Below are positions 33,006 to 41,667 of a DNA stretch of 64,000 nt, piece after piece. The translations under genes were made by a program, and so were the position numbers. Position 1 is the stretch's first letter, and each line of letters opens with the position of its first letter. Source of the DNA: Acidobacteriota bacterium (lineage in GTDB: Bacteria > Pseudomonadota > Alphaproteobacteria > Caulobacterales > Hyphomonadaceae). The notes under the pieces were generated by a model. That model saw only the letters and a list, made by a program, of their open reading frames with translations, made no database searches and was not told the DNA's origin. Location of the stretch: assembly GCA_016712445.1 (NCBI GenBank), contig JADJRB010000001.1, positions 1,984,001-2,048,000 of the forward strand, in the 5' to 3' direction.

Positions 33006-34706
33006 GTGAGCGACGACACTTCCTCTCCGGACGCCTCGGCGCCCGCGCCGGCCGGCGCCGCTGCGGCCAGCGTGCGTGGGGGCGAGTTCGGCTGGCGGGT
33101 GTTCGTCGATGCGATGGTGCCGCCGGTCGCGGCGGTCGTCTGTTTCGTCATCGGTGTGCTGCTGATCTTTTCGGCGGCGCAGCCGAGCCTGCCGGCCCGG
33201 ATGGAAGCGCTGCTCGCCTGGTCCGGCGTCGCGGTGGCCGAGCTTTCGCACCTGATGGCCTCGATGGTAGGCATGCTGCTGCTGTTCCTCGCGGCCGGCA
33301 TCTGGCGCCGTATCGATGCGGCCTACTGGATGGTGCTGGCGCTACTGGCGGCGGGCGCCGGGTTCACGCTGCTCAAGGGGCTGCACTGGGAGGAATCGCT
33401 GATGCTGGCGCTGGCGGCGCTCGCGCTGCTGCCGTTCCGCGCCAGTTTCTACCGGCAGGGCCACCTCACCGGAAATCTCCTCTCCGTCCCCAGCGTGCTC
33501 GCCATGCTGGCGGTGGCCGGCATCGCCGTCGGCATCCTGCTCGCCGCCTACCGCGACGTTCCCTATACGGACGACCTGTGGTGGACCTTCCTCGGCGATT
33601 CCGATGCGCCGCGTTCGATGCGCGCGCTCGCCGCTGCGGTGGTCGGCGGCCTGCTGGTCGCGGGTTGGCAGGTGGCGGGCGTGCGCCAGACCGGCGGCGC
33701 CGATGCCGGCGATCTCGCGAAAGCCGCCGCCATCTTCGCGTCGGCGCCCGAAGGCCATGCCGACGCCAACCTGATGTTTTCCGGCGACAAGTCCTTCGTC
33801 TTCACGCCGTCCGGCCGCTCGTTCGTGATGTACCGCCCGCGCGGTGGGCTATGGGTCTCGATGGGCAATCCGGTGGGCGATCCGGGTGAGACGGTCGCCG
33901 CGCTCACCGCCTTCCATGAGGCCGCCGACCGGGCCGGCAAGTCACCGGTGATCTATGCCGCCGGGGGCGACCTGCTGCCGGCGCTGGTCGAACTCGGCTA
34001 CGTCATCCGCAAGATCGGCGAGACCGCCTGCGTCGATGTCCAGGCGTTCAGCCTGCAAGGCCCCGCCCGCGCCCGCCTGCGTCAGGCCAACAACCGCCAG
34101 CTCCGTGATGGCTGGACCGTCGAGGTGATCCCCGCTGGCGGGGCCGCGCCCTGGGAGGCGCTGAAGCGGGTCTCGGATGCCTGGCTCGCCGACCAGTCCG
34201 GCCGCGAGAAGAGCTTCTCCCTCGGCCGGTTCGACCTCGAATACCTGTCGCGGTTCCCGGTCGCGCTGGTGCGCAAGCCCGGCGCGCCGCCGGTCGCCTT
34301 CGCCTCGCTCTGGCCCGGCCCCGGAGGGCGCGAGATCGCGGTCGACCTGATGCGCCATACGAAGGAGGCCCCGAACGGGGTGATGGAATTCCTGTTCATC
34401 GGCCTCCTCGACTGGGCCAAGGCGCAAGGCTTCCAGACGCTGGACCTTGGCATGGCGCCATTGTCCGGCATGCGGGCAGGGCGCTTCTCGCCGGCGCTCT
34501 CCAAGATCGGACAGATCGTCTACGACCAGGGCGAAAGCCTCTACGGCTTCCGGGGGCTCAGGGCCTACAAGTCGAAGTTCCAGCCGGACTGGCGGCCCCT
34601 GTTCATCGCGGCCCCGCCGCGCGTGTCCCTGCCGGTGGCGCTCGCGGCCGTGGCGCTGCTCACCTCCGGCGGCGTACGTGGCCTGCTCGGCCTGAAGGAC
34701 GGCTAG
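33006..34706 (+). CDS. MprF-like protein (DUF2156 phosphatidylglycerol lysyltransferase domain) with a short membrane region
   Basis: A 566-residue protein: an Ala/Pro-rich start, about six transmembrane helices between residues 30 and 215, then a GNAT-like DUF2156 domain (about 235-540), and a short hydrophobic tail. Synthase blocks are SFVMYRPRGGLWVSMGNPVG, LRQANNRQLRDGW, SLGRFD, VDLMRH, LDLGMAPLSG and KSKFQPDWRP. Full MprF proteins are about 840 residues with 14 helices; this one has a much smaller flippase part. The domain transfers an amino acid from aminoacyl-tRNA to a lipid, which reduces surface charge. Start GTG 33006 follows AAGG. Confidence 0.82.
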   Translation: MSDDTSSPDASAPAPAGAAAASVRGGEFGWRVFVDAMVPPVAAVVCFVIGVLLIFSAAQPSLPARMEALLAWSGVAVAELSHLMASMVGMLLLFLAAGIWRRIDAAYWMVLALLAAGAGFTLLKGLHWEESLMLALAALALLPFRASFYRQGHLTGNLLSVPSVLAMLAVAGIAVGILLAAYRDVPYTDDLWWTFLGDSDAPRSMRALAAAVVGGLLVAGWQVAGVRQTGGADAGDLAKAAAIFASAPEGHADANLMFSGDKSFVFTPSGRSFVMYRPRGGLWVSMGNPVGDPGETVAALTAFHEAADRAGKSPVIYAAGGDLLPALVELGYVIRKIGETACVDVQAFSLQGPARARLRQANNRQLRDGWTVEVIPAGGAAPWEALKRVSDAWLADQSGREKSFSLGRFDLEYLSRFPVALVRKPGAPPVAFASLWPGPGGREIAVDLMRHTKEAPNGVMEFLFIGLLDWAKAQGFQTLDLGMAPLSGMRAGRFSPALSKIGQIVYDQGESLYGFRGLRAYKSKFQPDWRPLFIAAPPRVSLPVALAAVALLTSGGVRGLLGLKDG

Positions 34707-35269
34707 TCGCCGCTGTCCGGTTCCGCTTCGGCGGTGTCGCGGCGAGGGCGGGCGACCAGTTCGCCAAGGTCGGTCAGCTCGATGAAGGCATCCGCCTCCC
34801 GGCGCAGCTCGTCGGACAGCATTGGCGGGGTGGCGTTCAGCGTCGAGACCACCGAGACGCGCACGCCCTTGGCCTTCACGGCCTCCACCAGCCGCCGAAA
34901 GTCCCCGTTGCCGCTGAACAGCACGATATGGTCGGCCCAGCCGGCCGCCTCCAGCATGTCGACCGCCAGTTCCACATCCATGTTGCCGCGCACCCGCTTG
35001 CGCCCGTCACGGTCAACGAACTCCCGCGCGGCCTTCCGCACCACGTTGAACCCGTTATAGGCCAGCCAGTCGACCAGCGGGCGGACCGGGCTGTACTCGT
35101 CGGACTCCACCAGGGCAGTATAGTAATTCGCCCTCACCAGCCGCCCGCGGGCCTGGAACTCCTTGAGAAGCTTGCGAAAATCGATTTCCAGCCCCAGCGC
35201 CCGCGCCGCCGCGTAGAGATTGGCGCCGTCGATGAACAGGGCGATGCGCTCATCCTTGTAGAAGGCCAT
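34703..35269 (-). CDS. NYN-domain (LabA/DUF88) putative ribonuclease
   Basis: A 188-residue PIN-like NYN protein. The acidic metal-binding residues are visible in ALFIDGANLY, the central NMDVELAVDML and HIVLFSGNGDFRRLVEAVKAKG, followed by a short acidic tail. NYN proteins cleave RNA; cellular targets are unknown. The frame has TTG 35275 as first codon, but ATG 35269 is preceded by AAAGGA at good spacing. Its stop shares CTAG with the convergent MprF-like gene. Confidence 0.88.
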   Translation of the reverse strand: MAFYKDERIALFIDGANLYAAARALGLEIDFRKLLKEFQARGRLVRANYYTALVESDEYSPVRPLVDWLAYNGFNVVRKAAREFVDRDGRKRVRGNMDVELAVDMLEAAGWADHIVLFSGNGDFRRLVEAVKAKGVRVSVVSTLNATPPMLSDELRREADAFIELTDLGELVARPRRDTAEAEPDSGD

Positions 35270-35424
35270 TGGCAAGGTCCTTTAACTGCAATAGGAGGGG
35301 GGCCAATCGATTGCCCGGACGATCAAAGCCCTCCGATTACCGGTCCTTGCCAAAGCCTGCAAGGATGGGTTGCCGGGGTGTGCTGCAGCGCATATAAAGG
35401 GCGGTTCACAGGAGAATTGTCCGA

Positions 35425-35775
35425 ATGGCACGCGTCACCGTCGAAGATTGCATCGAAAAGGTCCCGAACCGGTTCGAACTGGTCCTTTTGGCCGGCCACC
35501 GCGCGCGGATGATCCGCGAAGGCTCGCCGCTGACGGTTGACCGCGACAATGACAAGGACCCGGTCGTTTCGCTGCGCGAGATTGCCGATGCGTCGATCGA
35601 CCTGAAAGTCGTCAAGGAAGCCCTGATCTCCAACCTGCAGGACATCCGTCCGGGCGAGGAGAACGAGCGCGAGGCCGACCGTCAGGCCCTCATGGCGTCG
35701 CCGGCTGCGACCGAGGACGATGTCCTGCGCGCCTACCAGGCTGAAATCGAATCCGGGCGCGACGATCGCCTCTAG
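35425..35775 (+). CDS. rpoZ: DNA-directed RNA polymerase omega subunit
   Basis: A 116-residue subunit that folds and stabilises the beta' subunit and forms part of a (p)ppGpp site in proteobacteria. The conserved N-terminus MARVTVEDC...VPNRFELVLLAGHRAR and the block KDPVVSLREIAD are typical. The C-terminus is acidic and extended, as in other alphaproteobacteria. AGGAGAATTGTCCGA precedes the ATG. It is the first gene of the rpoZ-rsh-pyrE-pdxJ-acpS-rnc-era run and lies nine bases before rsh. Confidence 0.96.
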   Translation: MARVTVEDCIEKVPNRFELVLLAGHRARMIREGSPLTVDRDNDKDPVVSLREIADASIDLKVVKEALISNLQDIRPGEENEREADRQALMASPAATEDDVLRAYQAEIESGRDDRL

Positions 35776-35783
35776 GAGCCCAG

Positions 35784-38051
35784 ATGGACGGCAGCGCCCT
35801 TTCCGCATCGGAAAAAGGGGCTGGCGCTAACGCTGGCAAGGCAGCCGATGTGCCGGAGGCCGCTGATGCGTTGCCCCCGGTGCCGACCCGCGAAGAACTG
35901 ATCGCCAAGGTTCGTGCCTATCACCCGCGCGTGAAATCCGAACTGCTCGGCCAGGCCTACGATTTCGCCAAGAAGCATCACGGCATCCAGACGCGCGATT
36001 CCGGCGAGGCCTACTATTCCCACCCGATCCGCGTTGCGAACCTGCTCGCCGATGTGCACCTCGACGAGGTGACCATCGCCGCCGGCCTCCTGCATGATGT
36101 GGTCGAGGATACCGAGATCGACATCGGCGATATCGAAGTGCGCTTCGGCGCCGACGTCGCAGAACTGGTCGACGGCGTCACCAAGCTCGACAAGCTCGAA
36201 TTCTCCTCCAAGGAAGCTGCGCAGGCCGAGAACTTCCAGAAGTTCATCCTGGCCATGACCAGCGACATCCGCGTGCTGCTGGTCAAGCTGGCGGACCGCC
36301 TGCACAACATGGAAACGCTGCACCATCGCAAGAAGGCCGAAAGCCGCCAGCGCACGGCCCGCGAGACCATGGACATCTATGCGCCGCTCGCACGCCGCGT
36401 CGGCCTCTATGATGTCGCGGCCCGGATGGACGACCTCGCCTTCCAGGAGCTGAACCCGGAAGCGCGCCGCGCCATCCTTTACCGGCTTGAGGAACTCGAC
36501 CGCGAGAACAGCGGGGACCTCGACCGTATACGGACAGATCTCGACAAGCTCCTCAAAGGCACCGGCCTGAACTACCGCCTCAAGGGCCGCCGCAAGCAGC
36601 CCTATTCGCTGTGGCGCAAACTGGAGCGCAAGTCGATCTCGTTCCGCGACGTGGCCGACCTCTTCGCCTTCCGCGTCATCCTCGATACGCCGCGCGACTG
36701 CTACACCGCTCTCGGTGCCATCCATACCCACTGGGCCTGCATCCCGGACCGGTTCCGCGATTTCATCTCGGTGCCGAAGCCGAACGGCTATGCCAGCCTG
36801 CACACCACCGTGCGCGCCTCCGGCAACCGCCGCGTCGAACTGCAGATCCGCACCGAAGCGATGGACCGCACGGCCGAATTCGGCGTCGCCGCCCACTGGG
36901 GCTACAAGAACCGTGCCTATGGCTTCGACCTCGACTCCGCCCGCGCCGCCGGCCTCGATCCCGAAGCCAACCTCAAGGCCTTCGCCGAACTGCTGCGCGA
37001 CGGGGCGGAGCCCGGCGAATTCCTCGAGCATGCCAAGCTCGAAATGTACCGCGAGCACGTCTTCACCTTCACGCCGAAGGGCAAGCTGATCATCCTGCCG
37101 GCCGGCGCGATGCCGCTGGACTTCGCCTACGCTGTCCATTCGGCGGTCGGCGATTCCACCATCGGTGCACGGATCAATGGCGAGGCGAAATCTATGCGCC
37201 GCCCGCTGAAGAATGGCGATGTGGTCGAGATCATCCGGGGCCGCGCGCCGGCGCCGGTGATTGGCTGGGAGGCAATGACCTATACGGGCCGGGCGAAATC
37301 GAAACAGCGCAAGCTGGAACGCGATCTCGAAGCAGCCGAATTCCGCCGTCTCGGCGAAGGCCTGATCAACCAGGCCCTGCGCCGCGCCGGCGTCGACCCC
37401 GTCGACGTGATGCTGATCGATGTCGCCAAGAAGCTCGGCATTCCGTCCGTGGACGACATGCGCGAGGGCGCCGGGCGCGGCCGCATCCAGACTTCGGCGA
37501 TCATCAATGCCGCCTTCCCGGGCTACGCCGCCGAGCGCACCGACGACGCCGACAAGACGCCGATCGACAACCGCCATGCGCCGCTGTTCGTCGAGGGCAA
37601 GGACCTGATGCCGGGCGTCACGCTGCACCTCGGCCAGTGCTGCCGTCCGCTGCCGGGCGATCGCATCATCGGCGTGCAGGTGCCCGACAAGGGCCTCGTC
37701 GTCCACGTCTCCAGCTGCCCGCGCCTCGCCGAGTATGACGACCGCCCGGAACTCTGGCGCGACCTGAAATGGACCGAGCTTGCCAAGACCGGCGCCGTCG
37801 CGACCGGCCGTATAAGGATCAATGCCTCGAACCAGAAAGGCGTGCTCGCCAAGCTGTGTTCCGCCGTGGCCGAATCCAATGGCAACATTGTCGGCCTCGT
37901 CACCGGCGCGCGCCATCCCGATTTCATCGAACTTACAATGGATATTGAAGTGGAAGACCTGAAGCGCCTCACCCAGATCCTGGCGGCCCTACGCTCGCTG
38001 GCCGTCGTTGACCGCGCCGTGCGCGACCAGGAGGGCCAGGATGAACAGTGA
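35784..38051 (+). CDS. rsh: Bifunctional (p)ppGpp synthetase/hydrolase, RSH family
   Basis: A 755-residue long RSH enzyme with four domains in order: HD hydrolase (YYSHPIRVA, GLLHDVVEDTE, about 70-190), synthetase (FRVILDTPRDCYTALGAIH and RFRDFISVPKPNGYASLHT, about 280-400), TGS (FTFTPKGKLIILPAGAMPLDFAYAVH, about 420-490) and a C-terminal ACT domain (RIRINASNQKGVLAKLCSAVAE). Both active-site sets look intact, so it makes and degrades the stringent alarmone. Alphaproteobacteria usually have one such enzyme. The start follows AGGAGCCCAG. The 3' end overlaps pyrE by 11 bases. Confidence 0.97.
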   Translation: MDGSALSASEKGAGANAGKAADVPEAADALPPVPTREELIAKVRAYHPRVKSELLGQAYDFAKKHHGIQTRDSGEAYYSHPIRVANLLADVHLDEVTIAAGLLHDVVEDTEIDIGDIEVRFGADVAELVDGVTKLDKLEFSSKEAAQAENFQKFILAMTSDIRVLLVKLADRLHNMETLHHRKKAESRQRTARETMDIYAPLARRVGLYDVAARMDDLAFQELNPEARRAILYRLEELDRENSGDLDRIRTDLDKLLKGTGLNYRLKGRRKQPYSLWRKLERKSISFRDVADLFAFRVILDTPRDCYTALGAIHTHWACIPDRFRDFISVPKPNGYASLHTTVRASGNRRVELQIRTEAMDRTAEFGVAAHWGYKNRAYGFDLDSARAAGLDPEANLKAFAELLRDGAEPGEFLEHAKLEMYREHVFTFTPKGKLIILPAGAMPLDFAYAVHSAVGDSTIGARINGEAKSMRRPLKNGDVVEIIRGRAPAPVIGWEAMTYTGRAKSKQRKLERDLEAAEFRRLGEGLINQALRRAGVDPVDVMLIDVAKKLGIPSVDDMREGAGRGRIQTSAIINAAFPGYAAERTDDADKTPIDNRHAPLFVEGKDLMPGVTLHLGQCCRPLPGDRIIGVQVPDKGLVVHVSSCPRLAEYDDRPELWRDLKWTELAKTGAVATGRIRINASNQKGVLAKLCSAVAESNGNIVGLVTGARHPDFIELTMDIEVEDLKRLTQILAALRSLAVVDRAVRDQEGQDEQ

Positions 38052-38622
38052 TCAGGTGCTTGATGTGTTCCGCGATGCCGGCGCGCTGCTGGAGGGGCAT
38101 TTCATCCTCTCGTCCGGCCGGCGCAGCCCGGTCTTCTTGCAGAAGGCGCTCGTCTTCTCGCGGCCGGACCTCTCGGAGAAACTCTGCAAGGCGCTCGCCG
38201 CCAAGCTGACGGCCGAGTTCGGCAAGATCGACGTCGTCGCCGGCCCCGCCGTCGGCGGCATCATCCCGGGCTACGAGCTCGCCCGCCATCTCGGCGCCCG
38301 CGCGATCTTCGCCGAGCGCGTGGAAGGCAATCTCGAATTCCGCCGCGGCTTTTCCATTGGCGAGAAGGACCGTGTACTGATTGCCGAGGACATCGTCACC
38401 ACCGGCCTGTCGTTCCGCGAGACGGTCGTCGCGCTCGGCAAGCTGCCGGGCACAGTGGTTGGCGGCGCCTGCATCATCGACCGCTCGGGCGGCAAGGCGG
38501 ATGTCGGCTGCCGCCTCGTCTCGCTTGCGCAGGTGAATTTCCCGGACTATGCGCCCGACGCGCTGCCGCCGGAGCTCGCAGCCATGCCGGCTGTGAAGCC
38601 CGGCTCGCGGGGCCTCGCCTGA
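38041..38622 (+). CDS. pyrE: Orotate phosphoribosyltransferase
   Basis: A 193-residue type I phosphoribosyltransferase converting orotate and PRPP to OMP in pyrimidine synthesis. The PRPP loop is VLIAEDIVTTGLS, and the N-terminal block GHFILSSGRRSPVFLQK is the family start. ATG 38041 lies inside the end of rsh and has GGAGGGCC just before it. The overlap by one base with pdxJ (TGATG) shows tight operon coupling. Confidence 0.95.
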   Translation: MNSDQVLDVFRDAGALLEGHFILSSGRRSPVFLQKALVFSRPDLSEKLCKALAAKLTAEFGKIDVVAGPAVGGIIPGYELARHLGARAIFAERVEGNLEFRRGFSIGEKDRVLIAEDIVTTGLSFRETVVALGKLPGTVVGGACIIDRSGGKADVGCRLVSLAQVNFPDYAPDALPPELAAMPAVKPGSRGLA

Positions 38623-39380
38623 TGGCAGGCCACCTGCGCCTCGGCATCAATATCGACCACGTTGCGACCATCCGCAACGCGCGCGGCGGGCCGCATCCGG
38701 ACCCCGTGCGCGCAGCCGAGATTGCCGAGGCCGCCGGCGCTGACGGCATCACCATCCATCTGCGCGAAGACCGCCGCCACATCCGCGACGGCGACCTCGA
38801 GGCGATCCGCAAGGCGACGCGTCTTCCGATCAATCTCGAGATGGCCGCGACCGACGAGATGAAGGCGATCGCCACCGGCTTTCGTCCGCATGCGGCCTGC
38901 CTCGTGCCCGAGCGGCGCGAGGAGCGCACGACCGAAGGCGGCCTCAATGTGGCCGGCCTGCACAACCAGATCGCGCCGATTGTCAGTGCGCTGAAGACAG
39001 CGGGCGCGCGGGTCTCGCTGTTCATCGAACCAGACCCGGTGCAGATCGCGGTGGCCGAAGTGCTCGGCGCGCCGGTCGTCGAGCTGCACACCGGCCGCTA
39101 TGCGGAGCTCTGGCTGGAAGGCGGCGCGGGCGCCGCTGCGCCGGAACTCGAACGCCTGAAGTTCGCTGCCGCCGACGCGCGCCGCCGCGGGATCGAACCG
39201 CACGCCGGCCACGGCCTCACCTTCGAGAATGTCGGCCCCGTCGCCGCCATCCCCGAACTCGCCGAGCTGAACATCGGCCACTTCCTGATCGGCGAGGCGA
39301 TCTTCATCGGCCTCGAAGCGTCGATCCGCGAAATGCGCCGCCGCATGGACATCGCGCGCGGCGCAGCGGCGGCCGCATGA
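38622..39380 (+). CDS. pdxJ: Pyridoxine 5'-phosphate synthase
   Basis: A 252-residue TIM-barrel enzyme that condenses 1-deoxyxylulose 5-phosphate with 3-amino-2-oxopropyl phosphate to give vitamin B6. The signatures RLGINIDHVATIRNARGG, ITIHLREDRRHI, CLVPERREE and AGHGLTFENV are all visible. It is of normal length. It overlaps pyrE by one base and acpS by four (ATGA). Confidence 0.97.
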   Translation: MAGHLRLGINIDHVATIRNARGGPHPDPVRAAEIAEAAGADGITIHLREDRRHIRDGDLEAIRKATRLPINLEMAATDEMKAIATGFRPHAACLVPERREERTTEGGLNVAGLHNQIAPIVSALKTAGARVSLFIEPDPVQIAVAEVLGAPVVELHTGRYAELWLEGGAGAAAPELERLKFAAADARRRGIEPHAGHGLTFENVGPVAAIPELAELNIGHFLIGEAIFIGLEASIREMRRRMDIARGAAAAA

Positions 39381-39787
39381 TCATCGGCATCGGCAACGAC
39401 CTCTGCAATATCGAGCGCATCCAGCGCTCGCTCGACCGTTTCGGTGAAAAGTTCGAGCGCCGCGTCTTCACTCCCTATGAGATCGCCAAGGCGCGCGGGC
39501 GCCGGCGCGTGGCGGAGACCTATGCGAAACGCTTCGCCGCGAAGGAGGCCTGCGCCAAGGCGCTCGGCACCGGCGTGCCGCGTGCCGGTGTGCACTGGCA
39601 GCATCTTGGCGTCATCAACCTGCCATCCGGCAAGCCGGGCTTCGAGCTGACCGGCGGCGCCGCGGCGCGCCTCGCCCGCCTCACGCCGCCCGGCCACACC
39701 GCCGTGGTGCACCTGACTCTGACCGACGATCATCCGTGGGCGGAGGCCCAGGTGATCATCGAAGCTGTGCCGATGAGCGCCCCATGA
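39377..39787 (+). CDS. acpS: Holo-acyl-carrier-protein synthase
   Basis: A 136-residue 4'-phosphopantetheinyl transferase that activates acyl carrier protein using CoA. Metal-binding residues are in IGIGNDLCNIERI and the core block is KRFAAKEACAKALGTG. It starts within the pdxJ stop and ends within the rnc start (ATGA at both ends). In many alphaproteobacteria lepB follows acpS; here rnc follows directly. Confidence 0.95.
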   Translation: MIIGIGNDLCNIERIQRSLDRFGEKFERRVFTPYEIAKARGRRRVAETYAKRFAAKEACAKALGTGVPRAGVHWQHLGVINLPSGKPGFELTGGAAARLARLTPPGHTAVVHLTLTDDHPWAEAQVIIEAVPMSAP

Positions 39788-40539
39788 CACCGCCTCGGCC
39801 GAAACGCACGCGCCAGCGCGCCGCCGTCAAGGCGGTGCGTCCGCGCCTGTCCGACGCCGCCCTCAGCGCCGCCGAGGAAGCCTGCGGCCACCGCTTTCGC
39901 GACAAGGGGCTGCTGCTGACGGCGCTGACGCATCCGAGCGCAGTGAGCGCGGCCGAGTCATTGCAGCATGCCAACCAGCGGCTCGAATTCCTCGGCGACC
40001 GGGTGCTGAACCTCGTGATCGCCGAACGCCTGATCGAGCGCCGCCGCAACGAGACCGAGGGCGACCTCGCGCCGCGCCTCAACCGGCTCGTGAAAAAAGG
40101 CGCCTGTGCGGAGGCTTTCCGGCATCTCGGCCTCAATGCCTTCCTGCTTCTCTCCGACAGCGAGCAGGCGAGCGGCGGGCGCGAGCGCGAGTCGACGCTG
40201 GGTGATGCCTGCGAAGCCGTGATCGCGGCGATCTATCTCGATGGCGGGCTTGGCCCGGCGCGAAAGTTCATCGAAAAGGGCTGGGCGCCGCAGTTCAACA
40301 GCGGCCCGGCCGAAACCAAGGATCCGAAAACCCTGCTCCAGGAATGGGCGCAGGGGCAGGGTCATCCGCTCCCGGATTACGTGGTCATCGGCCGGTCCGG
40401 CCCGGACCATGCGCCGGAATACGAAGTCGAAGTCCGCATTGCCGACAATGGCACGGCGGCTGCAACCGGGCCCTCCAAGCGCGACGCCGAGCGACATGCC
40501 GCCGCGCGGATGCTGGCCCAACTGAGAGGAAATACATGA
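39784..40539 (+). CDS. rnc: Ribonuclease III
   Basis: A 251-residue double-strand-specific endoribonuclease for rRNA and mRNA processing. The N-terminal extension is basic (residues 1-20). The catalytic domain has the signature QRLEFLGDRVLNLV (about 62-75) and the second acidic site GDACEAVIAAIYLDGG. The C-terminal dsRNA-binding domain begins at DPKTLLQEWAQ and includes the lysine-rich end PSKRDAERHAAA. The ATG overlaps the acpS stop, and the stop overlaps the era start. Confidence 0.96.
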   Translation: MTPPRPKRTRQRAAVKAVRPRLSDAALSAAEEACGHRFRDKGLLLTALTHPSAVSAAESLQHANQRLEFLGDRVLNLVIAERLIERRRNETEGDLAPRLNRLVKKGACAEAFRHLGLNAFLLLSDSEQASGGRERESTLGDACEAVIAAIYLDGGLGPARKFIEKGWAPQFNSGPAETKDPKTLLQEWAQGQGHPLPDYVVIGRSGPDHAPEYEVEVRIADNGTAAATGPSKRDAERHAAARMLAQLRGNT

Positions 40540-41483
40540 GCGACCCCGTCATCACGCATGCCGGTTTCTGCGCCATCATCGGCGCGCCGAATGCCGGCAA
40601 GTCGACCCTGACGAACCGCCTCGTCGGCGCGAAAGTCGCGATCGTCACCCACAAGGTGCAGACGACCCGCTTCCCGGTGCGCGGCGTCGCGCAGGTCGGC
40701 AGTACACAGATTGTCATCGTCGACACGCCGGGCATTTTCGTGGCCAAGCGCCGGCTCGACCGCGCGATGGTCAAGGCGGCCTGGGGCGGCGCGGATGATG
40801 CCGACGCGGTTGTCCACCTGATCGACGCGTCCGCCTGGGTCGCCGAGCATGAAGGCAAGACCACCGGCGCGCAGCGCAACTCCATCGAGGACGACCAGCG
40901 CGTCATCGCCCAGCTGAAGGAAGCCGGAAAGCGGGCGATCCTTGCCCTGAACAAGATCGACCTCTTCCCGCATGACCGCGTCCTGCCGGTGATGGCGAAA
41001 CTGAACGGCGAAGGCGTCTACGACGAGATCTTCATGATCTCCGCCGACAAGGGCGATAGTGTCGACAAGCTCGCCGCCGCGATCGCCGCGCGCATGCCGC
41101 AGAGCGAGGCGCTCTATCCGCCGGACCAGGTGGCTGACCTGCCGATGCGCGTGCTCGCCGCCGAAGTGACGCGCGAAAAGCTGATGCTGCGCCTGCACCA
41201 GGAATTGCCCTACCAGCTTACGGTCGAGACCGAGAACTGGGAAGAGCGCAAGGACGGCTCGGTGAAAATCCAGCAGGCGATCATCGTCGGGCGCGAGGGT
41301 CACAAGGCCATGGTGCTCGGCAAGGGCGGCAGCCTGATCAAGGAAATCGGCCGGCAGGCACGCGTCGAGCTGACCGCGATGCTGGAACGCCCGGTCCACC
41401 TGTTCCTGTTCGTCAAGGTCGACGAGCGCTGGCAGGAGAAGCGCGAGAACTATTCCGGCTTCGGGCTGGAGTTTGATGTGTGA
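40536..41483 (+). CDS. era: GTPase Era
   Basis: A 315-residue Ras-like GTPase needed for 16S rRNA maturation and 30S assembly. G motifs are GAPNAGKST (G1, residues 17-25), the switch region KVQTTRFPVRG, DTPGIF (G3) and NKIDLF (G4). The C-terminal KH domain has VGREGHKAMVLGKGGSLIKEIG. The common form of the switch is QTTR followed by R/I...G; here it is slightly varied (QTTRFPVRG). Last gene of the rpoZ-era run. Confidence 0.97.
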   Translation: MSDPVITHAGFCAIIGAPNAGKSTLTNRLVGAKVAIVTHKVQTTRFPVRGVAQVGSTQIVIVDTPGIFVAKRRLDRAMVKAAWGGADDADAVVHLIDASAWVAEHEGKTTGAQRNSIEDDQRVIAQLKEAGKRAILALNKIDLFPHDRVLPVMAKLNGEGVYDEIFMISADKGDSVDKLAAAIAARMPQSEALYPPDQVADLPMRVLAAEVTREKLMLRLHQELPYQLTVETENWEERKDGSVKIQQAIIVGREGHKAMVLGKGGSLIKEIGRQARVELTAMLERPVHLFLFVKVDERWQEKRENYSGFGLEFDV

Positions 41484-41510
41484 TGCTGGCGGTGCGGACC
41501 CGGAGGATGT

Positions 41511-41652
41511 TGCCCCCTCCGTCAGTCCGCTTCGCGGCCTGCCACCTCCCCCGTGTTACGGGGGAGGATAAGGGGACACCCGGATGCAATCTTATCCTCC
41601 CCCGCGTAGCGGGGGAGGTGGGTCACGCCAAAGGCGTGAGCCGGAGGGGGCA
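41511..41652. repeat. Large imperfect palindrome between era and recO
   Basis: Two 62-base arms (41511-41572 and 41591-41652) are inverted copies around an 18-base centre. The outer ends (TGCCCCCTCCG/CGGAGGGGGCA), the middle (CACCTCCCCCG/CGGGGGAGGTG) and the inner ends (GGATAAG/CTTATCC) are identical; the stretch between differs. Each arm contains its own small hairpin. It looks like a paired REP-type intergenic element. Confidence 0.8.
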
Positions 41653-41667
41653 CCTTCGGAGCGTCTG

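Noticed and set aside
35772..37916. 714-residue frame antisense to rsh
   Set aside because: Opposite an intact RSH enzyme, with no motifs and no ribosome-binding site.
41484..41667. CRISPR-like or coding interpretation of the era-recO gap
   Set aside because: There are only two inverted arms and no regular spaced direct repeats, and the frame through it is Pro/Arg-rich noise.
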